Under the pieces are notes generated by a model. The model saw only the letters and a program-made list of their open reading frames with translations, ran no database searches and was not told the DNA's origin. A program made the position numbers and the translations under genes. A stretch of DNA of 64,000 nucleotides from Aquabacterium sp. (lineage in GTDB: Bacteria > Pseudomonadota > Gammaproteobacteria > Burkholderiales > Burkholderiaceae_C), in the NCBI RefSeq assembly GCF_016234775.1, contig NZ_JACRAH010000003.1, positions 62,001 to 126,000 on the forward strand, given 5' to 3'. This document shows positions 9,353-17,505 of the stretch, piece after piece. Each line of letters opens with the position of its first letter. Positions within the stretch are counted from its first letter, which is position 1.

Positions 9353-10348
9353 TCATCGAATGTAGTGCACCTCGATCGTGGCGTGCACGATCTCTTCATG
9401 CACCTTCAAGGCCTCGCGGATCAAGGCAGGCGTCAGGGCCTCATCGCGCGTGACCACCGTCAGGGCGCATGAGTACACGGCCTTGCCCACCCGCCACACG
9501 TGCAGATCGGTCAGGTGGCTGTCCTCATGGGCAGCCAGCTCGGCGATCACCTCGCGGATCTCTTCCACCACCGGATGGTCCATCTCCCGGTCCAGCAGCA
9601 CCTTGCCTGTCTCGATCACCAGGCCCTTGGCCCACACCGCCACCAGCACGGCGCCCACCAGCCCCATCACCGGGTCCAGCCAGGACCAGCCGTACATCCA
9701 GCCGCCGATCAGCGCCAGGATGGCCAGCACGGAGGTGGCCGCATCGGCCAGCACGTGCACATAGGCCGACTTCAGGTTCAGGTCATGCTGATGCCCATGA
9801 TCGGCGTGGTGATGGTGGTCGTGACCGTGTTGGTGCCCATGCCCGTGATCATGCCCATGATGGTGATGCCCATGCCCCGCGTGATCGTGGTCGTGCACGC
9901 CACCCAGGATAAAGGCGCAGATCAGGTTCACGCCCAGCCCCAGTGCGGCCACGATCAAGGCCTCGCGGTAATGAATGGGCTCCGGCGTCAGCAAGCGCTC
10001 GACCGAGCCGAAGATCATCAGGCCTGCCACCCCGACCAGGAACACCCCACTGGCAAAGCCCGCCAGCACCTCGATCTTCCAGGTGCCAAAGGCAAAGCGC
10101 GGGTCCTTCGCATAGCGGCGCGCGGCCGCATAGGCAAAGGCGCTCAAGCCGATGGCCACGGCGTGCGAGCTCATGTGCCAGCCATCGGCCAGCAAGGCCA
10201 TGGAGTTGAACCACCAACCCGCCGTGATCTCGATGACCATGGTGGCCAGCGTGATCCACATCACCAACCTCGTGCGGGTCTCGGCCTGCTGGCTGCCCTC
10301 ATCGAAGACGTGGTCGTGGATCCATTCAGACAATTCCGTGTCTCTCAT
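9353..10348 (-). CDS. DmeF-like cation diffusion facilitator (divalent metal exporter)
   Basis: 331-residue CDF family transporter of the inner membrane. Six membrane segments are visible, with the TM2 metal-site motif DGWHMSSH, the TM5 motif HVLAD, and a long cytoplasmic loop between TM4 and TM5 containing about 21 histidines in an HDH/HGH pattern. DGWHM plus the long His-rich loop matches the DmeF (Co2+/Ni2+) subgroup, although CDF selectivity cannot be read safely from sequence. A soluble C-terminal domain follows. The start at 10348 is preferred over 10378, which lacks a ribosome-binding site. The gene is 33 bases downstream of the GDT1-like Mn exporter and therefore probably under the same Mn2+ riboswitch, suggesting that Mn2+ may be a physiological substrate or signal. 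Confidence 0.88.
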   Translation of the reverse strand: MRDTELSEWIHDHVFDEGSQQAETRTRLVMWITLATMVIEITAGWWFNSMALLADGWHMSSHAVAIGLSAFAYAAARRYAKDPRFAFGTWKIEVLAGFASGVFLVGVAGLMIFGSVERLLTPEPIHYREALIVAALGLGVNLICAFILGGVHDHDHAGHGHHHHGHDHGHGHQHGHDHHHHADHGHQHDLNLKSAYVHVLADAATSVLAILALIGGWMYGWSWLDPVMGLVGAVLVAVWAKGLVIETGKVLLDREMDHPVVEEIREVIAELAAHEDSHLTDLHVWRVGKAVYSCALTVVTRDEALTPALIREALKVHEEIVHATIEVHYIR

Positions 10349-10381
10349 ACCTGGGCCTTTTTTTGTGCCGATCGACATCGA

Positions 10382-10957
10382 TCAGGCGAACAACTTGTCG
10401 ATCTGGAGCAGCGTGAGCACACCCATCACGGCAAAGATGGCGGCGGCAATACCGTGCACCAGCTTCATCGGGATTTTCTCGGCAAACCGGTTGCCGACAA
10501 ACACTGCGGGCACATCGGCAATCAGCATACCCAGGGTCGTGCCCGCCACCACCATGAAGGGCGAGACATAGTGCGCGGCCAAGGCCACCGTGGCCAGTTG
10601 CGTCTTGTCCCCCATCTCAGCAAGGAAGAAGGTCACCAGCGTGGCGCCGAACACGCCCAGCTTATGGGCCACTTTGGTTTCTTCCTCTTCGATTTCATCG
10701 GGGATCAGGGTCCAAATGGCCATGCCGATGAAGCTCAAGCCCAGCACCCAGCGCATGGCTTGGGGTGACACCACCGAGGTGATCCAGGTGCCCAGGGCGC
10801 CCGCAAGACCATGGTTGACCAGGGTGGCAGCCAGGATGCCCAGGATGATGGGCACGGGGCGCTTGAAACGCGCGGCCAGGATGAAGGCCAGCAATTGGGT
10901 CTTGTCGCCAATTTCTGCCAGGGCGACCACGCCGGTCGATATGAGAAGGGATTCCAT
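10382..10957 (-). CDS. GDT1/TMEM165 (UPF0016) family Mn2+ exporter
   Basis: 191-residue inner-membrane protein with six predicted membrane segments and two copies of the family signature E-x-G-D-K-T: EIGDKTQLLAF near residue 15 and EMGDKTQLATV near residue 115. The two inverted-repeat halves are typical of the GDT1 family, whose bacterial members (MneA/MneP type) export manganese. The start at 10957 is chosen because the protein then begins directly with the first membrane segment, and AAGGA lies eight bases upstream. An upstream extension of the frame runs through the riboswitch and is not coding. It is the first gene of a minus-strand operon with the CDF transporter and the persulfide dioxygenase fusion. 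Confidence 0.9.
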   Translation of the reverse strand: MESLLISTGVVALAEIGDKTQLLAFILAARFKRPVPIILGILAATLVNHGLAGALGTWITSVVSPQAMRWVLGLSFIGMAIWTLIPDEIEEEETKVAHKLGVFGATLVTFFLAEMGDKTQLATVALAAHYVSPFMVVAGTTLGMLIADVPAVFVGNRFAEKIPMKLVHGIAAAIFAVMGVLTLLQIDKLFA

Positions 10958-11023
10958 CTGGAGGGTCCTTGGCTGGTGTGTACGCGTGACCATATACCGC
11001 CCACCAGCCGTGAAGCAGCACAT

Positions 11024-11165
11024 GGTCAGACGTCTTGCCAAGAAAAGGCCTGGGCCGATGATCAATGTGACCAGCCCGGGGCCGTAACCGCCGGCGCCAT
11101 GGCCCTATGGGGCCAATTGTGTTGACGCGGGCCGCCTCGTGACGAGGCGCAGCTACTCCCGAATG
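11024..11165 (-). ncRNA. yybP-ykoY Mn2+ riboswitch
   Basis: The minus-strand leader of the GDT1-like gene carries the recognisable elements of this riboswitch class: GGGAGTAGC at 11160-11152, a G/C-rich hairpin, the CGTCAACA motif around 11120-11127, a second helical arm, and the closing CTTGGCAAGACGTCTGACC segment ending near 11024. It lies 67 bases before the start codon of a UPF0016 exporter, the classic target of this element. In proteobacteria Mn2+ binding raises expression of the exporter by exposing the ribosome-binding site or blocking termination. I see no convincing intrinsic terminator between the element and the start codon, so translational control is more likely. Boundaries are approximate. 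Confidence 0.82.
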
Positions 11166-11440
11166 ACAGGCGACAGTGTACCAAAGCCACCACGCCGCCC
11201 CCCCCCGAGGGCAGGCATGCGTGGCCTGAAACCTGGCGGAAAACGGGCCGCACACGCAATCGCGCAGCGACATCCGCCACAGCCCCTCTCGATGGTGGAA
11301 ACCCACCTTGGGGGGATGCGAGCAGGCTGCCGGACGCATTCAATGGCGACCTGTCAGCACGGACCGGCGCCCTGACAGCACGCCACACCAACCCACCGCG
11401 CTGCCCCGTGCAACCCGATTTTCTTTTCCTGGAGATTCAC

Positions 11441-13222
11441 ATGAAAGTTTCAACCCGCCAACGCCTCCGCTACGGCGCCTTCACCCTGGCCAGCTTTGCC
11501 GCAGGCTTCGCGGCCACCTTCGTGCCACTGCACGCGATGGCCGCCAGCGGCACGCCCGTCATCGGCACCACCTCGCCCACCATCAACACCACACCGGCCA
11601 CCACGGTCAACACCCCGACCATCGTGTTTGGGCCCAGCGCCAACTTCCCCAAGGTCGAGATCCTCACCTATGAGGAAAAGATCGGCGTGGTGCCCTACAC
11701 GCAGATTCACTATGCTGGCGCAGATGTCACCCTGAAGCTGACCAACACCAGCAAGGTGGTGACCGATCCGGCCTGGCTGTCGGTGAAGGATGGCAACCAG
11801 TTGATGAAGCAGAACACCTACGGTGTGAGCATCCCCACGCTGCAACCGGGCGCGTCAACCACCGTGAACGTGCACCTGGACGCCGTGCTGCCCGCCGCGC
11901 AATCCCAGTTGCCCGAAGAGCAGCAGTACAGCCAGTGGAGCGCGCAATACCGCAATGTGTGCGGACCGCAGTTCAGCAGCGTGCTGGACTGGCGCGGCCC
12001 CCAGGCCCAGACGCCGATGGACCCGCATCGCGAATCGCTGCTGATCAAGGAAGGCTGGAGCGACTACGCCAAGGTGCCGCCCAGCGTGCCCATCTGCTCG
12101 GGCAACCAGTGCGTGAAGGTGTGCGACATCGAAAAGAAGGTCCGCGCCCAACTGGACGGCAAGGTCACAGGCTACAGCTTCTTCGTGGGCCAGTACCCCA
12201 AGTTCAGCAGCTACGGTGACGCCCGCACCTCGGCCGATGCGCCCGAAACCGACTTCAAGTCCAACACCAAGATCACCGTGGCCAGCGTCAGCAAGCTGGT
12301 GACCACCATCGCCGCGGTGCGCCTGCTCGATCAGAAGGGCATCAGCCTGGACACCGCCATTGGCGCCTACCTGCCTTCTGACTGGAGTGTTCAAAGCAAC
12401 TACGTCAAGAACATCACCTTTGCCCAACTGCTGGGCCAACGCAGCGGCATCAAGGACTACGGCAATGTCTCGATGGACTACGCCAAGCTCAAGTCCTTCT
12501 TCTCGCAAGCGGTCAGCGCCAACGCCAACACCATGTGCCAGGGCTCCGGTGTGGTCAACCCGGCCAACCCGATCAACGTGAACAACCAGGGCTGGTGCTA
12601 CAGCAACTACAACTTTGCCATCATGCGTGTGCTGATGCCCAAGGTGGCCGGCTTTGCCGAAGATGCCAACCAGGCGACCCGCCCGCAAACATTGGCCAAT
12701 CAATACACGCAACTGGTCCAGCAAAACGTGTTCAACCTGGTCGGCCAAAATGGCGTGAGCTGCAAGCCCCCCGTCAACAACACGAACTTTGCCTACGCCT
12801 ACAAGGGCCCGGCCGACAACACCGGCGGCATGAACTGGGGCGACGTTTCGCTGATCTGTGGCGCCGCCGGCTGGTACCTGTCTGTTGAAGACATGGCCAA
12901 GGTGATGCTGAGCCTCAACGCCAAGGACGGCAAGATCCTTGCTGCATCCAATGGCAAAGACCTGTTCGAGACCATGCGTCAACGTGGCCTGGGTTGGGAT
13001 GTGGACACCAACACCGAGCTGGAAAAGAACGGCGGCTGGGGCGCCAACTGTGATGGCAACGGCGTGTGCGACAACATCAGCACATCGGTGGCCATGTTCG
13101 GCCCCGTGACTGGCCCCCGCGTGCTCGGCGTGCTGTTCATCAACTCCAACATCACCGGGGGTGGTGGTGCCAAGGGTGTGCTGGAGAGTGCTTACAACAA
13201 CTCGCTCTACATCAAACCTTGA
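11441..13222 (+). CDS. secreted beta-lactamase-fold serine hydrolase with N-terminal extension
   Basis: 593-residue protein with a signal peptide (KVSTRQRLR, then a hydrophobic stretch, cleavage expected after HAMAAS). About 170 residues of extension, rich in T/N and looking beta-structured, precede a class C beta-lactamase/PBP-type domain with S282-V-S-K285 and Y387-S-N389, the latter an intact second motif. Cysteine pairs (CSGNQCVKVC, CKPP, CGAAG, CDGNGVC) suggest disulfides in the periplasm or outside the cell. GGAGA lies six bases before the ATG. It could be a D,D-peptidase, esterase or amide hydrolase. A strong terminator follows, so it is a single-gene unit. Confidence 0.8.
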   Translation: MKVSTRQRLRYGAFTLASFAAGFAATFVPLHAMAASGTPVIGTTSPTINTTPATTVNTPTIVFGPSANFPKVEILTYEEKIGVVPYTQIHYAGADVTLKLTNTSKVVTDPAWLSVKDGNQLMKQNTYGVSIPTLQPGASTTVNVHLDAVLPAAQSQLPEEQQYSQWSAQYRNVCGPQFSSVLDWRGPQAQTPMDPHRESLLIKEGWSDYAKVPPSVPICSGNQCVKVCDIEKKVRAQLDGKVTGYSFFVGQYPKFSSYGDARTSADAPETDFKSNTKITVASVSKLVTTIAAVRLLDQKGISLDTAIGAYLPSDWSVQSNYVKNITFAQLLGQRSGIKDYGNVSMDYAKLKSFFSQAVSANANTMCQGSGVVNPANPINVNNQGWCYSNYNFAIMRVLMPKVAGFAEDANQATRPQTLANQYTQLVQQNVFNLVGQNGVSCKPPVNNTNFAYAYKGPADNTGGMNWGDVSLICGAAGWYLSVEDMAKVMLSLNAKDGKILAASNGKDLFETMRQRGLGWDVDTNTELEKNGGWGANCDGNGVCDNISTSVAMFGPVTGPRVLGVLFINSNITGGGGAKGVLESAYNNSLYIKP

Positions 13223-13248
13223 TCACAAATCACCGGAGCAACCAATCA

Positions 13249-13280
13249 ATGGGCGGAGCAATGTCTCCGCCCATTTTTTT
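13249..13280 (+). terminator. rho-independent terminator
   Basis: Perfect ten-base inverted repeat ATGGGCGGAG/CTCCGCCCAT with a six-base loop, followed by seven T. It lies 26 bases after the stop of the secreted serine hydrolase gene and ends that transcript. Confidence 0.92.
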
Positions 13281-13473
13281 GGCATGAGACAACCCGTTGA
13301 TCACCCGGGCGAGGCGGCAATTCATCACATTGCCCCGCGAATGAAACGGGCCCACCCCCTCCACGACGCGATAGAGCGCCGATATCCTGAACCAATGGCC
13401 GCGCATCCAAAGCCGGCGAGCACTTCGGGAGGAGGACCCGAAGTCCACGATATCCAGATGGGTAAGGGCCTTC

Positions 13474-16455
13474 ATGCCTACCGAAAGACCTCCGCCGGCT
13501 CTGGCAGCGTCAAACCAGGACGAATGGGACTGGCATGCCCTGCTGAGCGATCTGCCTGCCGGCGCCTTTGTGGCACGCGATGGCCGCTTCCTGTATGCCA
13601 ATCAGGCACTGCTGGATCTGTTCGGCTACGCCAACCAGGATCTGGTCGCCTTAAGCAGCCTGTCGTTGACCGCGCCGGAGGACAGGGACACCGTGATGGT
13701 GCATGTGCGACGAAGACGACGCATGGTTCCGGAGCTTCCCTATGAAGTGCAATGCCTGCGCAAGGACGGCTCGCGCTTTGACGCCAAGATGTGCGGCTTG
13801 CGTGTGCTTGTGGCGGGCGAAGATGCCGACCTGGTCACGATCACAGACATCACGGAATCACGCCAGACCCTGCGACGAGCGCAACGCCAACAAGAAGCGC
13901 AACAGCAGCAATTGCAGGCACTGTGGCTGCACGGCCTGATCCTGGATCGTCTGCCAACACCCGTGATGGCCGTGGATCAGCACGCCCGCATTCACTATGC
14001 CAATGATGCCGTCTGCAAACTCCTGGGCTATCAACGCGAACACCTGCTGACCTTGCCGATCTTTGCCATCGCGCCCCACCGCAGGCCCGATAGCTGGCAG
14101 GAGTCTCTGCAATCTCTCAAGCAGGTCGGCCACAGAAACCTGGCGAGCGATTGGTGCACGGCCAATGGCCGAACACTACAGGTGCAACTGAGCGTGCAGC
14201 ATGCGCAAGATGGGGAGCTCGAACTGGCCTTGATTGCCCTGCAGGACAGTGGCCATGGCGCCGCAGCACCACCGCCATCGGGCCCGCGCGTGCTCCAGTT
14301 TTGCGAGATAACGGGGCTGCCGAACCAGCAATTTTTTCGCGAACGGCTGCGCAGCGAAGCCCTTCTGGCCATCATGGATCACCGCAACATCGCCATCCTG
14401 GTGATGGGGGTCAATGAACTGCAGCACATCAACGAGATCGAGGGTTTTGCGACGGGCGATCAGGTGATGCAGATCCTGACGCGTCGCCTGTCCGGCATCC
14501 CCAAGGGCACGGACCTCCTGGCCCACCTGAGTGGCGGCGAGTTTGCCTTGATGGTCAGCCATGCGCCCCACATCGGCGATGACGCGGTGCTGCAGTTGAG
14601 CCGTGCACTGCAAGAGGCCGCAACCACGCCCATTCAACTCAACAACAAAAGCCTGCAGCTGAGTTGCAACGTCGGCGCCGTGGTTTTTCCTCGCGACACC
14701 GGCGAGCCCGAACACGTGCTCAGGCAGGCGCAAGCGGCCATGCGCATGGCCATCTCGCAAGGCCCCAACAAGGTCTACAGCTACACACCACAAGCCAACG
14801 CCCGCATAAGCGCCCGCATTGCCATCGAGACGGCTCTGAGGGGCGCCCTGGAGCGCCAGGAGTTCCAACTCGCCTTTCAGCCACAGGTAGACCTCACGCA
14901 CGGACAGATCGTAGGCGCCGAAGCCCTGCTCAGGTGGCGCCACCCCGAGCTGGGGCAAGTGTCACCCGCCGAATTCATCCCCATTGCGGAGGACACGAGC
15001 CTGATCCTGCCTCTTGGCGAATGGGTTCTGACAAAGGCCTGCGAGGCTGCCGCGCAGTGGCAGAAGATCGCGTCCCGCCCCATTCACGTGGCCGTCAACC
15101 TATCTCCCAAACAACTGCAGCAGCCCAATATTGCCGCCGTGATCGAAGCGACCTTGATTCACAGTGGCTTGCCGCCTCACCTGCTGACCGTGGAGCTGAC
15201 AGAGCGCATGTTGCACGACCAGCAAGACGCCGTGGCAGACACCTTGCAGCATCTCAAGGCCATCGGCACGTCCATCGCCCTGGACGATTTCGGCACCGGC
15301 TACGCCAGCTTACAGAGCCTTCGGCGCCTGCCTATTGATGTGGTCAAGATCGACCGCTCGCTCGTGCCGGATGTCACCACCGAGACGCAGGATGTGTCTA
15401 TCACCCGCGCCATCATCAACATGGCCCATGGCCTGCAAAAGAAGGTCTTGGCGGTGGGCGTCGAGAACGTGGGCGAGCTGGCCCTGCTATGCGCCAATCA
15501 GTGTGACCAGATGCAGGGTTTCCTGTTCAGCCCGCCAATGGATGACCGCGAGTTCACGGCCATGCTCTTGGAGGGCCGCGCCCTGCCCGATCACATGCTG
15601 GGCAGAAAAAAGCGCACGCGCACCCTGCTGGTGGTCGACGATGACCAGAACATCGTGAGCGCGCTCAAGCGCCTGCTGCGCAAGGACGGCTACCACATCG
15701 TGACGGCTGAAAGCGGCACCGAGGGCCTTCAGAAGCTGGCTGAAAACGAGGTGGACGTCATCGTGTCAGACCAGCGCATGCCCGGCATGACCGGAGTGGA
15801 GTTTCTACGCAGGACCAAGGAGCTGTATCCCGAAACCATCCGCATGGTGCTCTCTGGCTTCACGGAGCTGCGCACCATCACCGATGCCATCAATGAAGGA
15901 GCCATCTACAAGTTCCTGACCAAGCCCTGGGACGACGAGCATGTGCGCACGCACATTCAGGAGGCTTTCCATCAAAAGGAAATGGCCGACGACAACAAGC
16001 GCCTTGACCGTGAAGTGCAGGAAGCCAACCGAGAGCTGGCCGAAGTCAACGGGCGACTCAAGCACCTGCTCGAATCACAGCGCGAACACATCCACCGAGA
16101 AGAAACCAGCCTCGTGGTCGCACGCGAGATGCTGGAAAACATGCCCACGCCCGTGATCGGCCTGGATCAAGGCGGCATGGTCGCCTTCATGAACTCCGAC
16201 GCCGAACGCGTGTTCGCCGGATCGGCCGGCATGCTCGGCCTGCACGTGACCGACGTACCCGAGAGCGCGCTGGCCGACGTGTGGCGGCTCAGCGATGGCC
16301 GCTATCACGACATCACCTTGTGTGGCCAGGCCTTCCGCGCTGTATGCAGACCCATGACGGGCAACACGCGCTCGCGCGGCTCACTCATGGTGCTGATCCC
16401 CAGTCAGAGCGCCCTTGGCCTGCCTGACACATCTGACCTCCCGGCGACAGGATGA
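13474..16455 (+). CDS. PAS-PAS-GGDEF(degenerate)-EAL-REC-PAS signalling protein
   Basis: 993-residue cytoplasmic protein. Order: PAS about 20-130, coiled coil with a Q-rich stretch, PAS about 150-255, GGDEF-like domain about 270-430, EAL domain about 445-690, receiver domain about 714-835 (VVDDD acidic pocket, SDQRMPGM, terminal KPW), coiled coil, and a third PAS about 880-970. The GGDEF signature is replaced by SGGEF, so cyclase activity is unlikely. The EAL domain keeps GAEALLRW (E483), NLSP, ELTE, DDFGTG and KIDRS, but the first glutamate of the usual AEGVE motif is valine (V661), so phosphodiesterase activity is doubtful. Probably a c-di-GMP sensor or weak phosphodiesterase controlled by phosphorylation. 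First gene of the signalling operon. Confidence 0.88.
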   Translation: MPTERPPPALAASNQDEWDWHALLSDLPAGAFVARDGRFLYANQALLDLFGYANQDLVALSSLSLTAPEDRDTVMVHVRRRRRMVPELPYEVQCLRKDGSRFDAKMCGLRVLVAGEDADLVTITDITESRQTLRRAQRQQEAQQQQLQALWLHGLILDRLPTPVMAVDQHARIHYANDAVCKLLGYQREHLLTLPIFAIAPHRRPDSWQESLQSLKQVGHRNLASDWCTANGRTLQVQLSVQHAQDGELELALIALQDSGHGAAAPPPSGPRVLQFCEITGLPNQQFFRERLRSEALLAIMDHRNIAILVMGVNELQHINEIEGFATGDQVMQILTRRLSGIPKGTDLLAHLSGGEFALMVSHAPHIGDDAVLQLSRALQEAATTPIQLNNKSLQLSCNVGAVVFPRDTGEPEHVLRQAQAAMRMAISQGPNKVYSYTPQANARISARIAIETALRGALERQEFQLAFQPQVDLTHGQIVGAEALLRWRHPELGQVSPAEFIPIAEDTSLILPLGEWVLTKACEAAAQWQKIASRPIHVAVNLSPKQLQQPNIAAVIEATLIHSGLPPHLLTVELTERMLHDQQDAVADTLQHLKAIGTSIALDDFGTGYASLQSLRRLPIDVVKIDRSLVPDVTTETQDVSITRAIINMAHGLQKKVLAVGVENVGELALLCANQCDQMQGFLFSPPMDDREFTAMLLEGRALPDHMLGRKKRTRTLLVVDDDQNIVSALKRLLRKDGYHIVTAESGTEGLQKLAENEVDVIVSDQRMPGMTGVEFLRRTKELYPETIRMVLSGFTELRTITDAINEGAIYKFLTKPWDDEHVRTHIQEAFHQKEMADDNKRLDREVQEANRELAEVNGRLKHLLESQREHIHREETSLVVAREMLENMPTPVIGLDQGGMVAFMNSDAERVFAGSAGMLGLHVTDVPESALADVWRLSDGRYHDITLCGQAFRAVCRPMTGNTRSRGSLMVLIPSQSALGLPDTSDLPATG

Positions 16456-16459
16456 CACC

Positions 16460-16651
16460 ATGCCCCCGACAGAACATCCCCTTAAGCCCACGCCGCAGCC
16501 CCGAGCCGGCGCAAACCTGGAGCGAGGCGCACTGCAACCTTTGCTGGAGCACCGATTCCGCCACACCTTGCGCTCCGGGCAAGTCAGCCCCTTGCTGCAC
16601 CTGATCTTGCGCTACAGGCAGGAGGCATCCGCATGTATACCCAACACCTGA
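16460..16651 (+). CDS. possible small protein (63 aa) bridging two operon genes
   Basis: An ATG four bases after the stop of the 993-residue signalling gene opens a 63-codon frame that ends 19 bases inside the HDOD gene. Third codon positions are strongly G/C and the leucine codons are mainly CTG and TTG, as in neighbouring genes, which suggests real coding. The product is Arg/Leu/His-rich with no recognised domain (segment QPLLEHRFRHTLRSG). The ribosome-binding site of the HDOD gene lies inside its last codons, so translational coupling is plausible. No homologue is known to me, so existence is uncertain. Confidence 0.4.
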   Translation: MPPTEHPLKPTPQPRAGANLERGALQPLLEHRFRHTLRSGQVSPLLHLILRYRQEASACIPNT

Positions 16652-17481
16652 GTGCCGAGCACATCACGTCACAGGTCAAGGCGTTGCCGGCCTTGCCAGA
16701 GATCGTGACCGAGCTCGTGCGGCTGATGAACGATGAGGGCGTCAGCGGCGACTACCTGGCAGACAAGCTGGCCAAGGACCCCGGCTTGAGCGCCAAGGCC
16801 TTGCGGCTGGCCAACTCCTCCTTTTATGGCCTGAGCCGCCAGATTCAGTCCATTCCAGAGGCCCTGCAGATGCTGGGGCGCCGCACGGTGGGCCTCATGG
16901 TGCTGGCTGCGGCGGCCTCGGACGCCATCAAGGTCAGGCCTCGCCCCGGATTCCACCCTCGCATCTTCTGGCGCCACGCCTTGGGTGCAGCGCTGGCGGG
17001 GCAGGCCTTGGCCCGCAGCCAGCACCTCAACCCCGACCTGGGTTTCACCGTCGGCTTGCTGCATGACATCGGTCAACTCGCCCTGGCCTGCATCGTGCCG
17101 GAAAGGCTGGCCACCGTTGCCGACTTCAAACACCAGCACGACTGCATCAACATCGACGCCGAACAAGCCGTGCTGGGGACCGACCACACGGTCGTTGGCG
17201 CCTTGCTGGCCGAGCGCTGGCAGTTTGCCCCCCAGATCGTGGAGGCCATCGCACACCACCATGCCCCCGGCATGCGCCCGGGCCCTGGCCTGGCTGGCGT
17301 GGCGCATCTGGCGGACGCCATCTCTCATGCGCTGGGCCTGTCAGGCGACGACAACGAGACCGTCCCTCCCACGCCGCCGGAAGTCTGGGCTGCCATGGCC
17401 CCGGGCAATGAAGCCTGCCTCCAGCTGTTTGCGGATGTGGAACACCAGTTCGAAGGCGTGTGCAGCGCCCTGCACTTCTGA
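16633..17481 (+). CDS. HDOD domain signalling protein
   Basis: 282-residue protein with an HDOD domain over most of its length: the LPALPEIVTELVRLMNDE opening, KDPGLSAKALRLANSSFYG, the GRRTVGLMVLA helix, and the later GLLHDIGQLAL and HHH regions. HDOD domains are non-catalytic relatives of HD phosphohydrolases found with c-di-GMP and two-component proteins. The start at 16633 has AGGAGG at an ideal distance. It is followed 24 bases later by a histidine kinase gene. Probably a protein-protein adaptor in the same circuit. Confidence 0.88.
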   Translation: MYTQHLSAEHITSQVKALPALPEIVTELVRLMNDEGVSGDYLADKLAKDPGLSAKALRLANSSFYGLSRQIQSIPEALQMLGRRTVGLMVLAAAASDAIKVRPRPGFHPRIFWRHALGAALAGQALARSQHLNPDLGFTVGLLHDIGQLALACIVPERLATVADFKHQHDCINIDAEQAVLGTDHTVVGALLAERWQFAPQIVEAIAHHHAPGMRPGPGLAGVAHLADAISHALGLSGDDNETVPPTPPEVWAAMAPGNEACLQLFADVEHQFEGVCSALHF

Positions 17482-17505
17482 CTTGATGCCACAAGGAGTC
17501 ATGCC

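Noticed and set aside
9781-9906. Histidine-codon run as a second his leader
   Set aside because: The run is inside the CDF transporter and forms its metal-binding loop.
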